Assembly (NCBI GenBank): GCA_037039925.1
Contig: JAXRKP010001739.1
Coordinates: 32,391 to 96,390, forward strand
Direction: 5' to 3'
Origin: Doris montereyensis
Taxonomy: Eukaryota; Mollusca; Gastropoda; Nudibranchia; Dorididae
Length of the DNA: 64,000 bases
Part shown: positions 20,524-32,900 of the stretch, piece by piece
Numbering within the stretch: position 1 is the first letter of the stretch
How the letters are laid out: each line of letters begins with the position of its first letter
Made by a program: the position numbers and the translations under genes
The notes under the pieces: model-generated
What the model saw: the letters and a program-made list of their open reading frames with translations, nothing else
What the model was told of the DNA's origin: nothing
The model's database searches: none

Positions 20524-20939
20524 AATCGTGCCACAGACTGAAAGTGGAAGGTAGGATAGGAAATGATAGAGAAAGAAAGAAACAATCGCAGTGAAAATTG
20601 TATCTAAGCTGGCTGTGACTGAAACTGAAACTGATGATGAATAATGATGACATGAAATAATATTGTAATCCTGTAGGACAAGAGAAAACAAATACAAAGG
20701 AATAGACAGACAAACATCCTTGGACACCAATAGAGTCAAACCATCATTTGTTTCCGTCTATTTGTTTTTTGTTTGTCTCGTCTTTGTTCCTACGGCGCTT
20801 CAATATTACTTTATGTCCTTCTTCATCACCTCACTGTTTGCGTATCCATGTACAATTCCAGTGGAACCTCTGAAATCAGGAATCAAAAATGCCAGGGAAC
20901 GGAAATGTTTTTTCTACATACTTTACATCTCGATACGGG

Positions 20940-22130
20940 AAAGGTCCCCGCCAATCGGTACGATTCTTAAAGGTCCCCAGCCGATTGGGTCGACTCTTAA
21001 TAAAGGTCCCCAGCCGATTGGGTCGACTCTTAAAGGTCCCCAGCCGATTGGGTCGACTCTTAAAGGTCCCCAGCCGATTGGGTCGACTCTTAAAGGTCCC
21101 GGTCAATGAGGACGACTCTTAAAGGTCCCCAGCCGATTGGGTCGACTCTTAAAGGTCCCCAGCCGATTGGGTCGACCTTTAAGGTCCCGGTCAATGAGGA
21201 CGACTCTTAAAAGTCCCCAGCCGATTGGGTCGACTCTTGGGGTCCCTCGGTCAATGAGGACGACTCTTAAGGTCCCCAGCCGATTGGGTCGACTCTTAAA
21301 GTCCCCAGCCGATTGGGTCGACTCTTTAAGGTCCCCGGTCAATGAGGACGACTCTTAAAGGTCCCCCGATTGGGTCGACTCTTTAAGGTCCCCGGTCAAT
21401 GAGGACGACTCTTAAAGGTCCCCAGTCGATTGGGTCGACTCTTTAAGGTCCCCGGTCAATGAGGACGACTCTTAAAGGTCCCCAGCCGATTGGGTCGACT
21501 TCAAAGGTCCCGGTCAATGAGGACGACTCTTAAAGCCGATTGGGTCGACTCCCCAGCCGATTTCGACTCCCCCGGTCAATGAGGACGACTCTTAAAGGTC
21601 CCCAGCCGATTGGGTCGACTCTTAAAGGTCCCCAGCCGATTGGGTCGACTCTTTAAGGTCCCCGGTCAATGAGGACGACTCTTAAAGGTCCCCAACCGAT
21701 TGGGTCGACTCTTTAAGGTCCCCGGTCAATGAGGACGACTCTTGATGGTCACCAGCCAATCAGGGCGATTCCTAAAGGTCCCCGGCCGATTGGGTCGACT
21801 CTTAAAGGTCACCAGCCAATCAGGACGATTCTTAAAGGTCCCCGGCCACTCAAGACAATTCTTAAAGGTCCCCGGCCACTCAAGACAATTCTTAAAGGTC
21901 CCCGGCCACTCAAGACAATTCTTAAAGGTCTTCGGCCAATCAGGACGATGATTAAAAGTCCCCGGCCAATCAGGACGATTCTTTAAGATCTCCGGCCAAT
22001 CGGGTCGATTCTTAAAGGTCCCCAGCCAATCGGGTCGATTTTTAAAGATCCCGGGCAATCAGGACGATTCTTAAAGATCACCGGCCAATCGGGTCAATTT
22101 CTAAAGGTCCCCGACCAATCGGACGATTCT
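20940..22130. repeat. 30-bp array of two unit types inside the inverted-repeat element
   Basis: Type 1 carries CCCCAGCCGATTGGGTCGAC, type 2 carries CCCGGTCAATGAGGACGAC; both end TCTTAAAGGT. The left part has runs of type 1. From 21100 to 21730 types 1 and 2 alternate, often as 1-2 pairs. From 21740 rightward a third form, CCGGCCAATCAGGACGATTC or CCACTCAAGACAATTC, takes over. Frames in all registers stay open (RPNRLGTFKS-type peptides) but are repeat artefacts. Confidence 0.93.
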
Positions 22131-22500
22131 TCGGGTGCCAGTTCACCATGACCATAAGCCAGACACAACAGGTGACCATTACGAAAGTGTGAAATCGGGC
22201 CTTGATTGTCAAGTTACCAAAATGGTACATTGTTGACATGAGACAGCGCGTAGAAAGCAAACTCCTGCACTGTCAAAACCTTTCATTCATGGTCCGCTTA
22301 ACCTGTCAATGTCAATCACAAGGGTGGACCCGTGAGGAGATTAACGCTCTACCATGCATTCTTGATGGCTTTGTCTTACCTTTCTACCGTCCAATGAAGC
22401 ACGACTGCGACTGTGACTGTGACACCACCGATGCATGCCACGTTTGATTTAATCAACTGATCTGTGGCTACAATAAATTGTTAAGAGAAAGAGACAAGGA

Positions 22501-22985
<485 letters not shown>

Positions 22986-23412
22986 AGAGAGGAGAGAAGA
23001 GACAGAGAACTAAAATCCCTAGGTCCCCGGATAATGGGGGAAACCCAGCAAATCGAGACAATTTGACGATCCACCAAGATTTCCCGATTGGAGAGGTTCC
23101 ACTGTATAGATCTATGACTGAAATTGATTTGTATTTCATTCTCCTGTGTTGTTATGGAGTATTTGACAAGCAGCAAAAAGAGCATCACTCACACAATTAC
23201 ACACACATTCCTCTACACAAACATTTTAGTCGGCAGAGTTGGTGAAAATGCACCATGAGAAACACGTGTACTTTACACTTGAAAGAAACATATCAATATA
23301 ACATACAACTTATTGTTATTGTTATGGTTTCAGTCACATTCAATTTAAATTATGCAATGATTTTGTAAGAAACTGTTGCTTAGTCTAAGAAGAGGTTCTT
23401 TTCCTGTCGTGT

Positions 23413-23909
23413 CAGGTAGGCCTGGGCGCTACTCAAGCCATTACTACTCGATACCAACGAGTACAAGGCTTCTATGTGTTTTCTAATCTGACCACGGTCT
23501 CAAGACCAGAGGTGACCAAGAAGTTTATATATATAAAATTCTTGGAGGTGACGAATACTAACTCCCATCTTGATACCAACCTACGCTGTGACAACCAACT
23601 ACTATCTTGATGAGACCAGCACGAGAGTGAGAGCTGTTAGACTAGCTAACTTTCAGTCCACTACACACCCTCTCCGTTTATCACGGTGACAGTGACAACA
23701 ACAGTTTACTACACTCTCTCACTGGGTTGTCTTCTACTATCGCGACGCTTCGATCAGCATAGAGGTCACAAGCGCATCCTCACGAGGCTGTCTCGTATTC
23801 GTCAAAACTCAAAAGTCAAAAAGAGTACTCCGAATAACACAAGACCAGAGAAGACGGTAGTTTGTATCAACGAGTAATAGAAAAGCGAGTCTTGCCCAGG
23901 CCTACACTG
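23413..23909. mobile_element. hAT-like MITE, about 0.5 kb
   Basis: The left end CAGGTAGGCCTGGGC is matched in inverse by the right end, which reads CAGTGTAGGCCTGGGC on the other strand. Similarity continues inward for roughly 45 bp (TACTC.., ATTACT.CTCGATAC against ATTACTCGTTGATAC). A CAG start and a GGCCTGGGC core are typical of hAT ends. I could not find a matching 8-bp target duplication. No transposase. Confidence 0.6.
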
Positions 23910-23979
23910 TCTAGCATGCATAACAAGAGAGTCAATATTTAAGACAACCTACATTTAACTTTTAGTCAAGAAAGTAGGG

Positions 23980-24165
23980 ATGTGAGCAGTTGGTTGGTAC
24001 TACTGGTAGATCCTACTTCTTTCCTTTTCACTCTTTATTTCTACTGTTTCCTCTTTGTTCATTCTGACATCACTTAATATTGTGGTGGGAGGTTCATTGG
24101 CGTTCCTGGTAGATCTTACTTTTTTTCCTTTCCTTTCCCTCTTTCATTTTTCTTTCACATCGCTG
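23980..24165 (+). repeat. dispersed element X, two partial copies
   Basis: ACTACTGGTAGATCCTACTT, then a second GGTAGATCTTACTTTTTT, TCTTTCACATCGCTGTTACT. The second copy runs without a break into the 57-bp array. Confidence 0.65.
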
Positions 24166-25510
24166 TTACTGTTTTCTCTAAACTTGTAACGTTTCTAGTC
24201 ATCAGGAAGGAATTATATCAGTGTTGTGTTTCTCTAAACGTGACACAGGAAGGAATTCTATCAACGTTTCTAAGTCACATAGGAAGGAATTCTATCAGTG
24301 TTATTGTTTCCTCTCAAAACGTGTAACGTTTAGTTTCTAGGCACAGGAAGGAATTCCATCACTGTTATTGCTCTCAACTTGTAACTCTCAAGGAGGTAAC
24401 GTTTCTAGTAACATAGGAAGGAATTTCAATAACTGTTAGTGTTTTCTCTCAACTTGTAACGTTTCTAGGCACAGGGAGGATTTCAATCACTGTTATTGTT
24501 TCCTCTCAACTTTTAACGTTTCTAGGCACAGGGAGGAATTCCATCACTGTTATTGTTTCCTCTCAACTTGTAACGTTTCTAGGCAACAGGAGGAATTCCA
24601 TCACTGTTATTGTTTCCTCTCAACTTGTAACGTTTCTAGGCACAGGAGGATTTCCATAACTGTTAGTGTTTTCTCAACTTGTAACGTTTCTAGTCACAGG
24701 AAGGAATTATATCAGTGTTAGTGTTTCCTCTAAACGTGTAACGTTTCTAGACACAGGAAGGAATTCTATCAGTGTTAGCGTTTTCTCTAAACGTGTAACG
24801 TTTCTAGTCATAGGAAGGAATTCCATCACTGTTATTGTTTCCTCTCAACTTGTAACGTTTCTAGGCACAGGGAGGAATTCCATCACTGTTATTGTTTCCT
24901 CTCAACTTGTAACGTTTCTAGGCACAGGGAGGATTTCAATCACTGTTATTGTTTTCTCTCAACTTGTAACGTTTCTAGGCACAGGGAGGATTTCAATCAC
25001 TGTTATTGTTTCCTCTCAACTTGTAACGTTTCTAGGCACAGGGAGGAATTCCATTACTGTTTCCCTTATTGTTTCCTCTCAACTTGTAACGTTTCTAGGC
25101 AGAAGGGAGGAATTCCATCACTGTTATTGTTTCCTCTCAACTTGTAACGTTTCTAGGCACAGGGAGGAATTCCATCACTGTTATTGTTTCCTCGATTCAA
25201 TTTGTAACGATTTTCTAGGCACAGGGAGGAATTTCATCACTGTTATTTTTGTATTTTTCACATCTAAACTTGTAACGTTTCTAGGCACAGGGAGGAATTA
25301 CACCACAATGTTACTGATTTTTTATTTTTCATGAAACTTTTAATGTTTCTAGACACAGGGGGAGGAATTCCAGCAATGTTACTGTTTCCTTAGACTTGTA
25401 ATGTTTCTAGACACAGGGGGGGGAATCCACCATTAAGTTATCAATGTTACTTTGTTTTTCCCTTAGACTTGTAATGTTTCTAGGCATAGGGAGGAATTCC
25501 ATCACTGATG
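24166..25510. repeat. minisatellite, 57-bp unit, about 23 copies
   Basis: Unit contains TCACTGTTATTGTTTCCTCT, CAACTTGTAACGTTTCTAG and GCACAGGGAGGAATT. The outer copies on both sides are more divergent than the central ones. Confidence 0.96.
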
Positions 25511-26055
25511 ATCTCAGGGGTTAGCAGGAAGGACTGCCTTGGTGTCTTACTTTAAAAGAATGAGATCTAAAAAGAAATAGAAGCTCCGTCTAGTTGGGAC
25601 CTCATCGCAAGAAGTGTAAGATGGAAAATTATTATGAACACCAATGTCATCCTCTGATCTGACATGGAACATTTTCAATATGGAACTTCTCTTTTTTGGC
25701 TTTCCACTTCCATTTTCCGATTTTCAAACTTTTTACATTCATTTCAAAGTAACGCTGTCCGCATAGACTTCCACCTGGCGTCATTTTTTCAGGAGAAGCA
25801 AAAAAAACAACAACAAAAAAACAACCCATTATAGATACATTGGATTGGTCTCAAATTTGGCTCAAAACTGAAGTGTGATAGTTGGGGTTTCCCATCAATC
25901 GATTAGCGAGGGACGGACTGGTTGGTCTTGGTACAGTGATGATGCTAGTCTGTCACTGTGATTTGTCAGCTGTCTCCGATTTGGCTTGACTTCTTTTTTT
26001 ACCATCTGTCAGACAACAAACAGAGGCATGCAGGATTGTAACATAGGATGTCTGT
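25511..26055. other. unassigned intergenic sequence
   Basis: No exon, RNA gene or repeat recognised. The right part (from 25960) already shows scattered CTGTCTCCGATTTGGC words of the large satellite mixed with the beginning of the 55-bp array. Confidence 0.5.
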
Positions 26056-26860
26056 TTTAACTGTGTCTCCGACTTGGTTAACAACATCCACCATTAAGGT
26101 GATATCAGGGTATTTGTCTAACAGGATTTTTGTATTTTAACCACATCAGGTTTGGCTAACAATTATCAGGGGTTTTGGCAGGATTTTTTATCCAGATTAC
26201 TCACATCCACCATTAAAGGTGATCTTGGGGGACTATTTTTTTGGCAGGGTTTTAATTTACCTATATCCACAATCAACGTGACATCGGGAGCTTGGGTATG
26301 ATTTTTTATTTTACCCACTTCTTTTTTCATCCACCATGATATCAGGGGTTTGGGCTAGCATAATTCTTTATTTTACCAGGACATCCCACCATTGAGGGGC
26401 TATCAGGGGTTTTGGCAGGATTTTTTTATTTTACTCATATCCACCATCAAGATAATCTCATGGAACTTCTTTTTAGGGTTTGGCAGCATCCGATTTTTAT
26501 TTTACTCTGATTGGCTAACATCCACCATTAAGGTGCTATCATGGGGGCTTTGGTATGCTTTCTTTGTTTTTACCCTTTTACATCCACCCTTAAGGTGCTA
26601 TCAGGGGCTTTGGTATGCTTTCTTTGTTTTACCCACATCCACCATTAAGGTGCTATCAGGGGCTTTGGTATGCTTTCTTTGTTTTACCCACATCCACCAT
26701 TAAGGTGCTATCATTTTTAAGGGCTTTGGTATGCTTTTTCTTTGTTTTACCCACATCCACCATTAAGGTGCTATCGGGGATTTGGGTAGGATTCTAGGAT
26801 ATTTTACTGCTCCCGATTTCGACTCTCAAAGGTGATCTCATGGGGTTATGGCAGGATTTT
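26056..26860. repeat. minisatellite, about 55-bp unit, about 13 copies
   Basis: Unit contains ATCCACCATTAAGGTGCTAT and CAGGGGCTTTGGTATGC. Early copies (to 26480) are degenerate, while the copies from 26515 to 26780 are nearly identical. Confidence 0.93.
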
Positions 26861-26934
26861 TAATTTTGCCCAGACTGTCTCCTTGTAAAAAGTCAAGAGG
26901 TCTTACTTTAACGTCTAACAGAGTTTTGAGATCT

Positions 26935-29900
26935 AAACATAGGACTTATTTTTATCGTCTGTCTCAGGTTTGGCTAACATGGGACTTCTTTTTTACCGTC
27001 CGTCTCAGATTTGGTTAACATGGGACTTCTTTTCACCGTCGGTCTCGGATTTGCCTTACATGGGACTTCTTTTTTTACCGTCTGTCTCCGATTTGGCTAA
27101 CATGGAACTTAATTTTCACCGTTTCTCTCAGATTTGGCTAACATAGCACTTCTTTTTTACCGCTTGTCTCCGATTTGGCTAACATGGGACTTCTTTTTTA
27201 CCGTCTGTCTCTGATTGGCTGACATGGAACTTCTTTTTTATCGTCTGTCTCTGATTGGCTAACATGGAACTTCTTTTTCGCCGCCTGTCTCCGATTTGGT
27301 TAAGATGGGATTTCTTTTCACAGTCTGTCTCCGATTTGGCTAACATGGAACTTCTTTGTCACCGACTGTCTCCGATTTGGCTAACATGGGACTTCTTTTT
27401 TACCATCTGTCTCAGATTTGGCTAACATGGAACTGCTCTTTTACCGTCTGTCTCCGATTTGGCTAACATACCGTCGACTTCTTTTTTTACAGCCTGTCTC
27501 CGATTTCGCTAACATATCGTCTGGATGTCTTTTTTAACCTGTCTCCGATTTGGTTATCATAGAACTGCTTTTTCAAAGTCTGTCTCCGATTTGGCTAACA
27601 TGGAACTTCTTTTTCACTGTCTGTCTCCGATTTGACTGACATGGGACTTATTTTTTACCGTCTGTCTCAGGTTTGGCTAGCATGGGACTTCTAATTTTTA
27701 CCGTCCGTCTCAGATTTGGTTAACATGGGACTTCTTTTTCACCGTCGGTCTCGGATTTGCCTTACATGGGACTTCTTTTTTACCGATTTCTGATATCTAC
27801 CGATTTGGCTAACATGGGACTTAATTTTCACCGTTTGTCTCAGATTTGGCTAACATAGCACCTTTTTTACCGTTTGTCTTCGATTTGGCTAACATGGGAC
27901 TTCTTTTTTACCATCTGTCTCTGATTGCCTGACATGGAACTTGGTTTTTTATCGTCTGTCTCTGTTGATTGGCTAACATGGAACTTCTTTTTCGCCGCCT
28001 GTCTCCGATTTGGTTAAGATGGGATTTCTTTTTTACAGTCTGTCTCCGATTTAGCTAACATGGAACTTCTTTGTCACCGACTGTCTCCGATTTGGCTAGC
28101 ATGGACTTCTTTTTTACCATCTGTCTCAGATTTGGCTAACATGGAACTGCTTTTTTACCGTCTGTCTCGGATTTGGCTAACATAGGACTTCTTTTTTACA
28201 GCCTGTCTCGATTTCGCTAACATAGGATGTCTGTTTTAACTGTGTCTCCGATTTGAACTTCTTTTTCTAACAGATAACATGGAACCGTCTTCTCCGATTT
28301 CTAACATGGGACTTATTTTTTACTGTCTGTCAGATTTGGCTAACATGGAACTTCTTTTTTTCACCGTCTGTCATTTTTACAATCTGTCTCATTTTTGACT
28401 AACATGGGACTTTATTTTTTACGTCTGTCTCAGATTTGCTAACATGGAACTTCTTTTTCACCGTCTGTCTCGATTTGACTAACATGGGACTTCATTTACC
28501 GTCTGTCTCGGTTTGGCTAACATGGGACTTCTTTTTCACCGTCTGTCTCAGATTTGGTTAACATGGGACTTAACATGGGATTTACCAGTTTTTCTCAGAT
28601 TTGGTTAACATAGGACTATTTTTTTCCGTCTGTTACCGATTTGGCTAATATGGGACTTCTATTACTGTCTGTTTGATTAACATGGAACTTATTTTTACCG
28701 TCTGTCTCTGATTCTGGAACTTCTTTTTTAGTCTGTTTGGCTAACATGGGACTTTTTTACCGTCTGTCTCAGATTTGGCTAATAGGGACTTCTTTTCACA
28801 GTTTGTCTCAGATTTGGCTCACATGGGACTTCTTTTTTGGTCTCAATTTTGCTAACATGGGACTTTTTTTACCGTCTATCTCCGATTTGGCTAACAAGGA
28901 CTTGGTTTTTTACCTTGTCTCTTTACATGGGACTTCTTTTCCTGTCTGTCTCCGATTTGGCTAACATGGGACTTTTTTTTCACAGTCTGTTCCAGATTTG
29001 GCTAACATGGGAACTTTTCACCGTCTTGTCTAACATGGGAGTTTTTTTCTCCGATTTGGCTAACACGGGATTGATTTTTTACCGTCTGTCTCAGATTTGG
29101 CTAGCATGGGACTTCTTTTTACTATCTGTCTCTGATTTGGCTAACACAGGACTTTTTTTCCGTCTGTCTCAGATTTGGCTAACATGGAACTTCTTTTACC
29201 GTCTGTCTCCTATTTGGCTAACATGGGACTTCTTTTTTCCGTCTGTCTCCGATTTGGCTAACATGGGACTTCTTTACCGTCTGTCTCTGATTGGCTAACA
29301 TGGAACTTCTTTTTATCGTCTGTCTCTGATTGGCTAACATGGAACTTCTTTTTACCGCCTGTCTCCGATTTGGCTAAGATGGGATTTCTATTTCACAGTC
29401 TGTCTCCGATTTGGCTAACATGGAACTTCTTTGTCACCGACTGTCTCCGATTTGGCTAACATGGGACTTCTTTACCATCTGTCTCAGGGTTTGACTAACA
29501 TGGGACTTCTTTTTTTTTACCGTGTGTCTCCGGTTTGATTAACATGGTTTGTCTCAGGTTTGGCTAACATGGACTTTTTTTACCGTCTGTCTCAGATCTG
29601 GCTAACATGGGACTTCCTTTGCACCGTCGGTCTCGGATTTGGCTAACATGAGGACGATTTCTAACATGGACTTTCTTTTATCGTTTGATTGGTTTTTCCG
29701 ATTTGACTAACATGGGACTTCTACAGGTTTGGCTAACATGGGACTTCATTTTTAACGTGTCTCCGGTTTGATTAACATGGACTTCTTTTTCACCCTCTGT
29801 CTCAGGTTTGGCTAACATGGGACTTTATTTTTACCGTCTGTCTCAGATTTGGCTAACATGGGACTTCTTTTTTACCGTCTGTCTCCGATTTGGCTAACAT

Positions 29901-32900
29901 GGATTTATTTTTCTTTTCAGTTTTTCTCAGATTTGGTTAACATAGGACTATTTTTTTCCGTCTGCTTCCGATTTGGCCTAATATGGGACTTCTTTATTAC
30001 TGTCTGTCTCTGATTGGCTAACATGGAACTTATTTTTTACCGTCTGTCTCTGATTGGCTGACATGGAACTTCTTTTTATCGTCTGTCTCTGATTCGCTAA
30101 CATGGAACTTCTTTTTTACCGCCTGTCTCCGATTTGGCTAATAGGGACTTCTTTTTTCACAGTTTGTCTCAGATTTGGCTCCACATGGGACTTCTTTTTC
30201 ACCGTCTGTCTCCAATTTTGCTAACATGGGAGTTTTTTTCACCGTCTATCTCCGATTTGGCTAACAAGGGATTGGTTTTTTACCGTCTGTCTCAGATTTG
30301 GCTAGCATGGGACTTCTTTTTTACTGTCTGTCTCCGATTTGGCTAACACAGGACTTCTTTTTCATCGTCTGTCTCAGATTTGGCTAACATGGAACTTCTT
30401 TTTCACCGTCTGTCTCCAATTTTGCTAACATGGGAGTTTTTTTCACCGTCCATCTCCGATTTGGCTAACAAGGATTGATTTTTTACCGTCTGTCTCAGAT
30501 TTGGCTAGCATGGGACTTCTTTTTTACTATCTGTCTCTGATTTGGCTAACACAGGACTTCTTTTTCATCGTCTGTCTCAGATTTGGCTAACATGGAACTT
30601 CTTTTTTACCGTCTGTCTCCTATTTGGCTAACATGGGACTTCTTTTTTTACCGTCTGTCTCCGATTTGGCTAACATGGGACTTCTTCTTTTTTACCGTCT
30701 GTCTCTGATTGGCTAACATGGAACTTCTCTTTTTTATCGTCTTTCTGATTGGCTAACATGGAACTTCTTTTTTACCGTCTGTCTCCGATTTGGCTAAGAT
30801 GGGATTTCTATTTCACAGTCTGTCTCCGATTTGGCTAACATGGAACTTCTTTGTCACCGACTGTCTCCGATTTGGCTAACATGGGACTTCTTTTTACCAT
30901 CTGTCTCAGGTTTGACTAACATGGGACTTCTTTTTTTACCGTGTGTCTCCGGTTTGATTAACATGGGACCTCTTTTTCACCCTCTGTCTCAGGTTTGGCT
31001 AACATGGGACTTCTTTTTTACCGTCTGTCTCAGATCTGGCTAACATGGGACTTCCTTTTGCACCGTCGGTCTAGGATTTGCATAACAGGAGACTTCTTTA
31101 CAGTCTGTCTCCGATTTGGCTAACATGGGACTTCATCTTTATCGTCTGCCTCTGATTGGTTAACATGGAACTTCTTTTTTACCGCCTGACTTCTTCGATT
31201 TGGCTAAGATGGGATTTCTTTTTCACAGTCTGTCTCCAATTTGGCTAACATGGAACTTCTTTGTCACCTTCTCTCTCCGATTTGGCTGACATGGGACTGC
31301 TTTTTTACCGTCTGTTTCCGATTTCGCTAACATAGGACTTCTTTTTAATTCTGTCTCCGATTTGGTTAACATAGAATTTCAATTTTCAAAGTCTGTCTCA
31401 GATTTGGCTAACATGGAACTTCTTTTTTACCGTCTGTGTCCGATTTGGCTAACATAGGACTTCTTTTTTTACCGTCCGTGTCCGATTTGGCTAACATGGG
31501 ATTTATTTTTCAGTGTTTTTCTCAGATTTGGTTAACATAGGACTATTTTTTTTCCATCTGCTTCCGATTTGGCTGATATGGGACTTCTTTATTACTGTCT
31601 GTCTCTGATTGGTTAACATGGAACTTATTTTTTATCGTCTGTCTCTGATTGGCTAACATCGAACTTTTTTTTATCGTCTGTCTCTGATTGGCTAACATGG
31701 AACTTTTTTACCGCCTGTCTCCGATTTGGCTAATAGGGACTTTTTTTTCACAGTTTGTCAAAAATTTGGCTCACATGGGACTTCTTTTTCACCGTCTGTC
31801 TCCAATTTTGTTAACATGAGTGTTTTTTCACCGTCTATCTCCGATTTGGCTAACAAGGGATTGGTTTTTTACCGTCTGTCTCAGATTTGGCTAGCATGGG
31901 ACTTCTTTTTACTGTCTGTCTCCGATTTGGCTAACACAGGACTTCTTTTTCATCGTCTGTCTCAGATTAGGCTAACATGGAAATTCTTTTTTAGCATCTG
32001 TCTCCCATTTGGCTAACATGGGACTTCTTTTTTACCGGCTGTCTCCGATTTAGCTAACATAGGACTTCTTTTTTGAAAACTCTGTCTCCGATTTGGCTAA
32101 CATGGAACTTCTTTTTTACGGTCTGTCTCTGATTGGCTAACATGGGACTTCTTTTTTACCGTCTGTCTCAGATATGGGTAACATGGGACTTCTTGTTCAC
32201 CGTTTATCTCAGATTTGGCTAAGATGGGACTTCTATTTTACAGTCTGTCTCCGGTTTGGCTAGCATGAGACTTCTTTTTTACCGTCTGTCTCAGATTTGG
32301 CTAACATGGGACTTCTTTTATAGTCTGTCTCAGATGTGGCTAACATGGGACTTCTTTTTTACCGTCTGTTTCAGATTTGGCCAATATGGGACCTCTTTTT
32401 CACAGCTGTCTCAGATTTGGCTAACATGGGACTTCTTTTTTACCGTCTGTCTCCAATTTGGCTCACATGGGACTTCCTTTTTACCATATGTCTCCGATTT
32501 GGCTAACATGGGACTTCTTTCTAACCGTCTGTCTCTGATTGGCTAACTGGGAACTTCTTTTTTACCGTCTGTCTCTGATTGGCTAACATGGAACTTCTTT
32601 TTTACTGTCTGTCTGTAATTGGCTAGCATGGAACTTCTTTTTTACCGTCTCTCTCCTGATTGGCTAATATGGAACATCTGTTTCGATTTTACCGTCTGCT
32701 CCTATTTGGCTAACATGGGACTTCTTTTCAAAGTCTGTCTCCGATTATGCTAACATGGAACTTCTTTTTCACCGTCTGTCTCGATTTGGATAACATGGAA
32801 CTTCCATTTACTTTCTGTCTCCGATTTGGCTAACATGGGACTTCTTCTTCACCGTCTGTCTCAGGTTTGACTAACGTGGGACTTCTTTTTTACCATCTGT

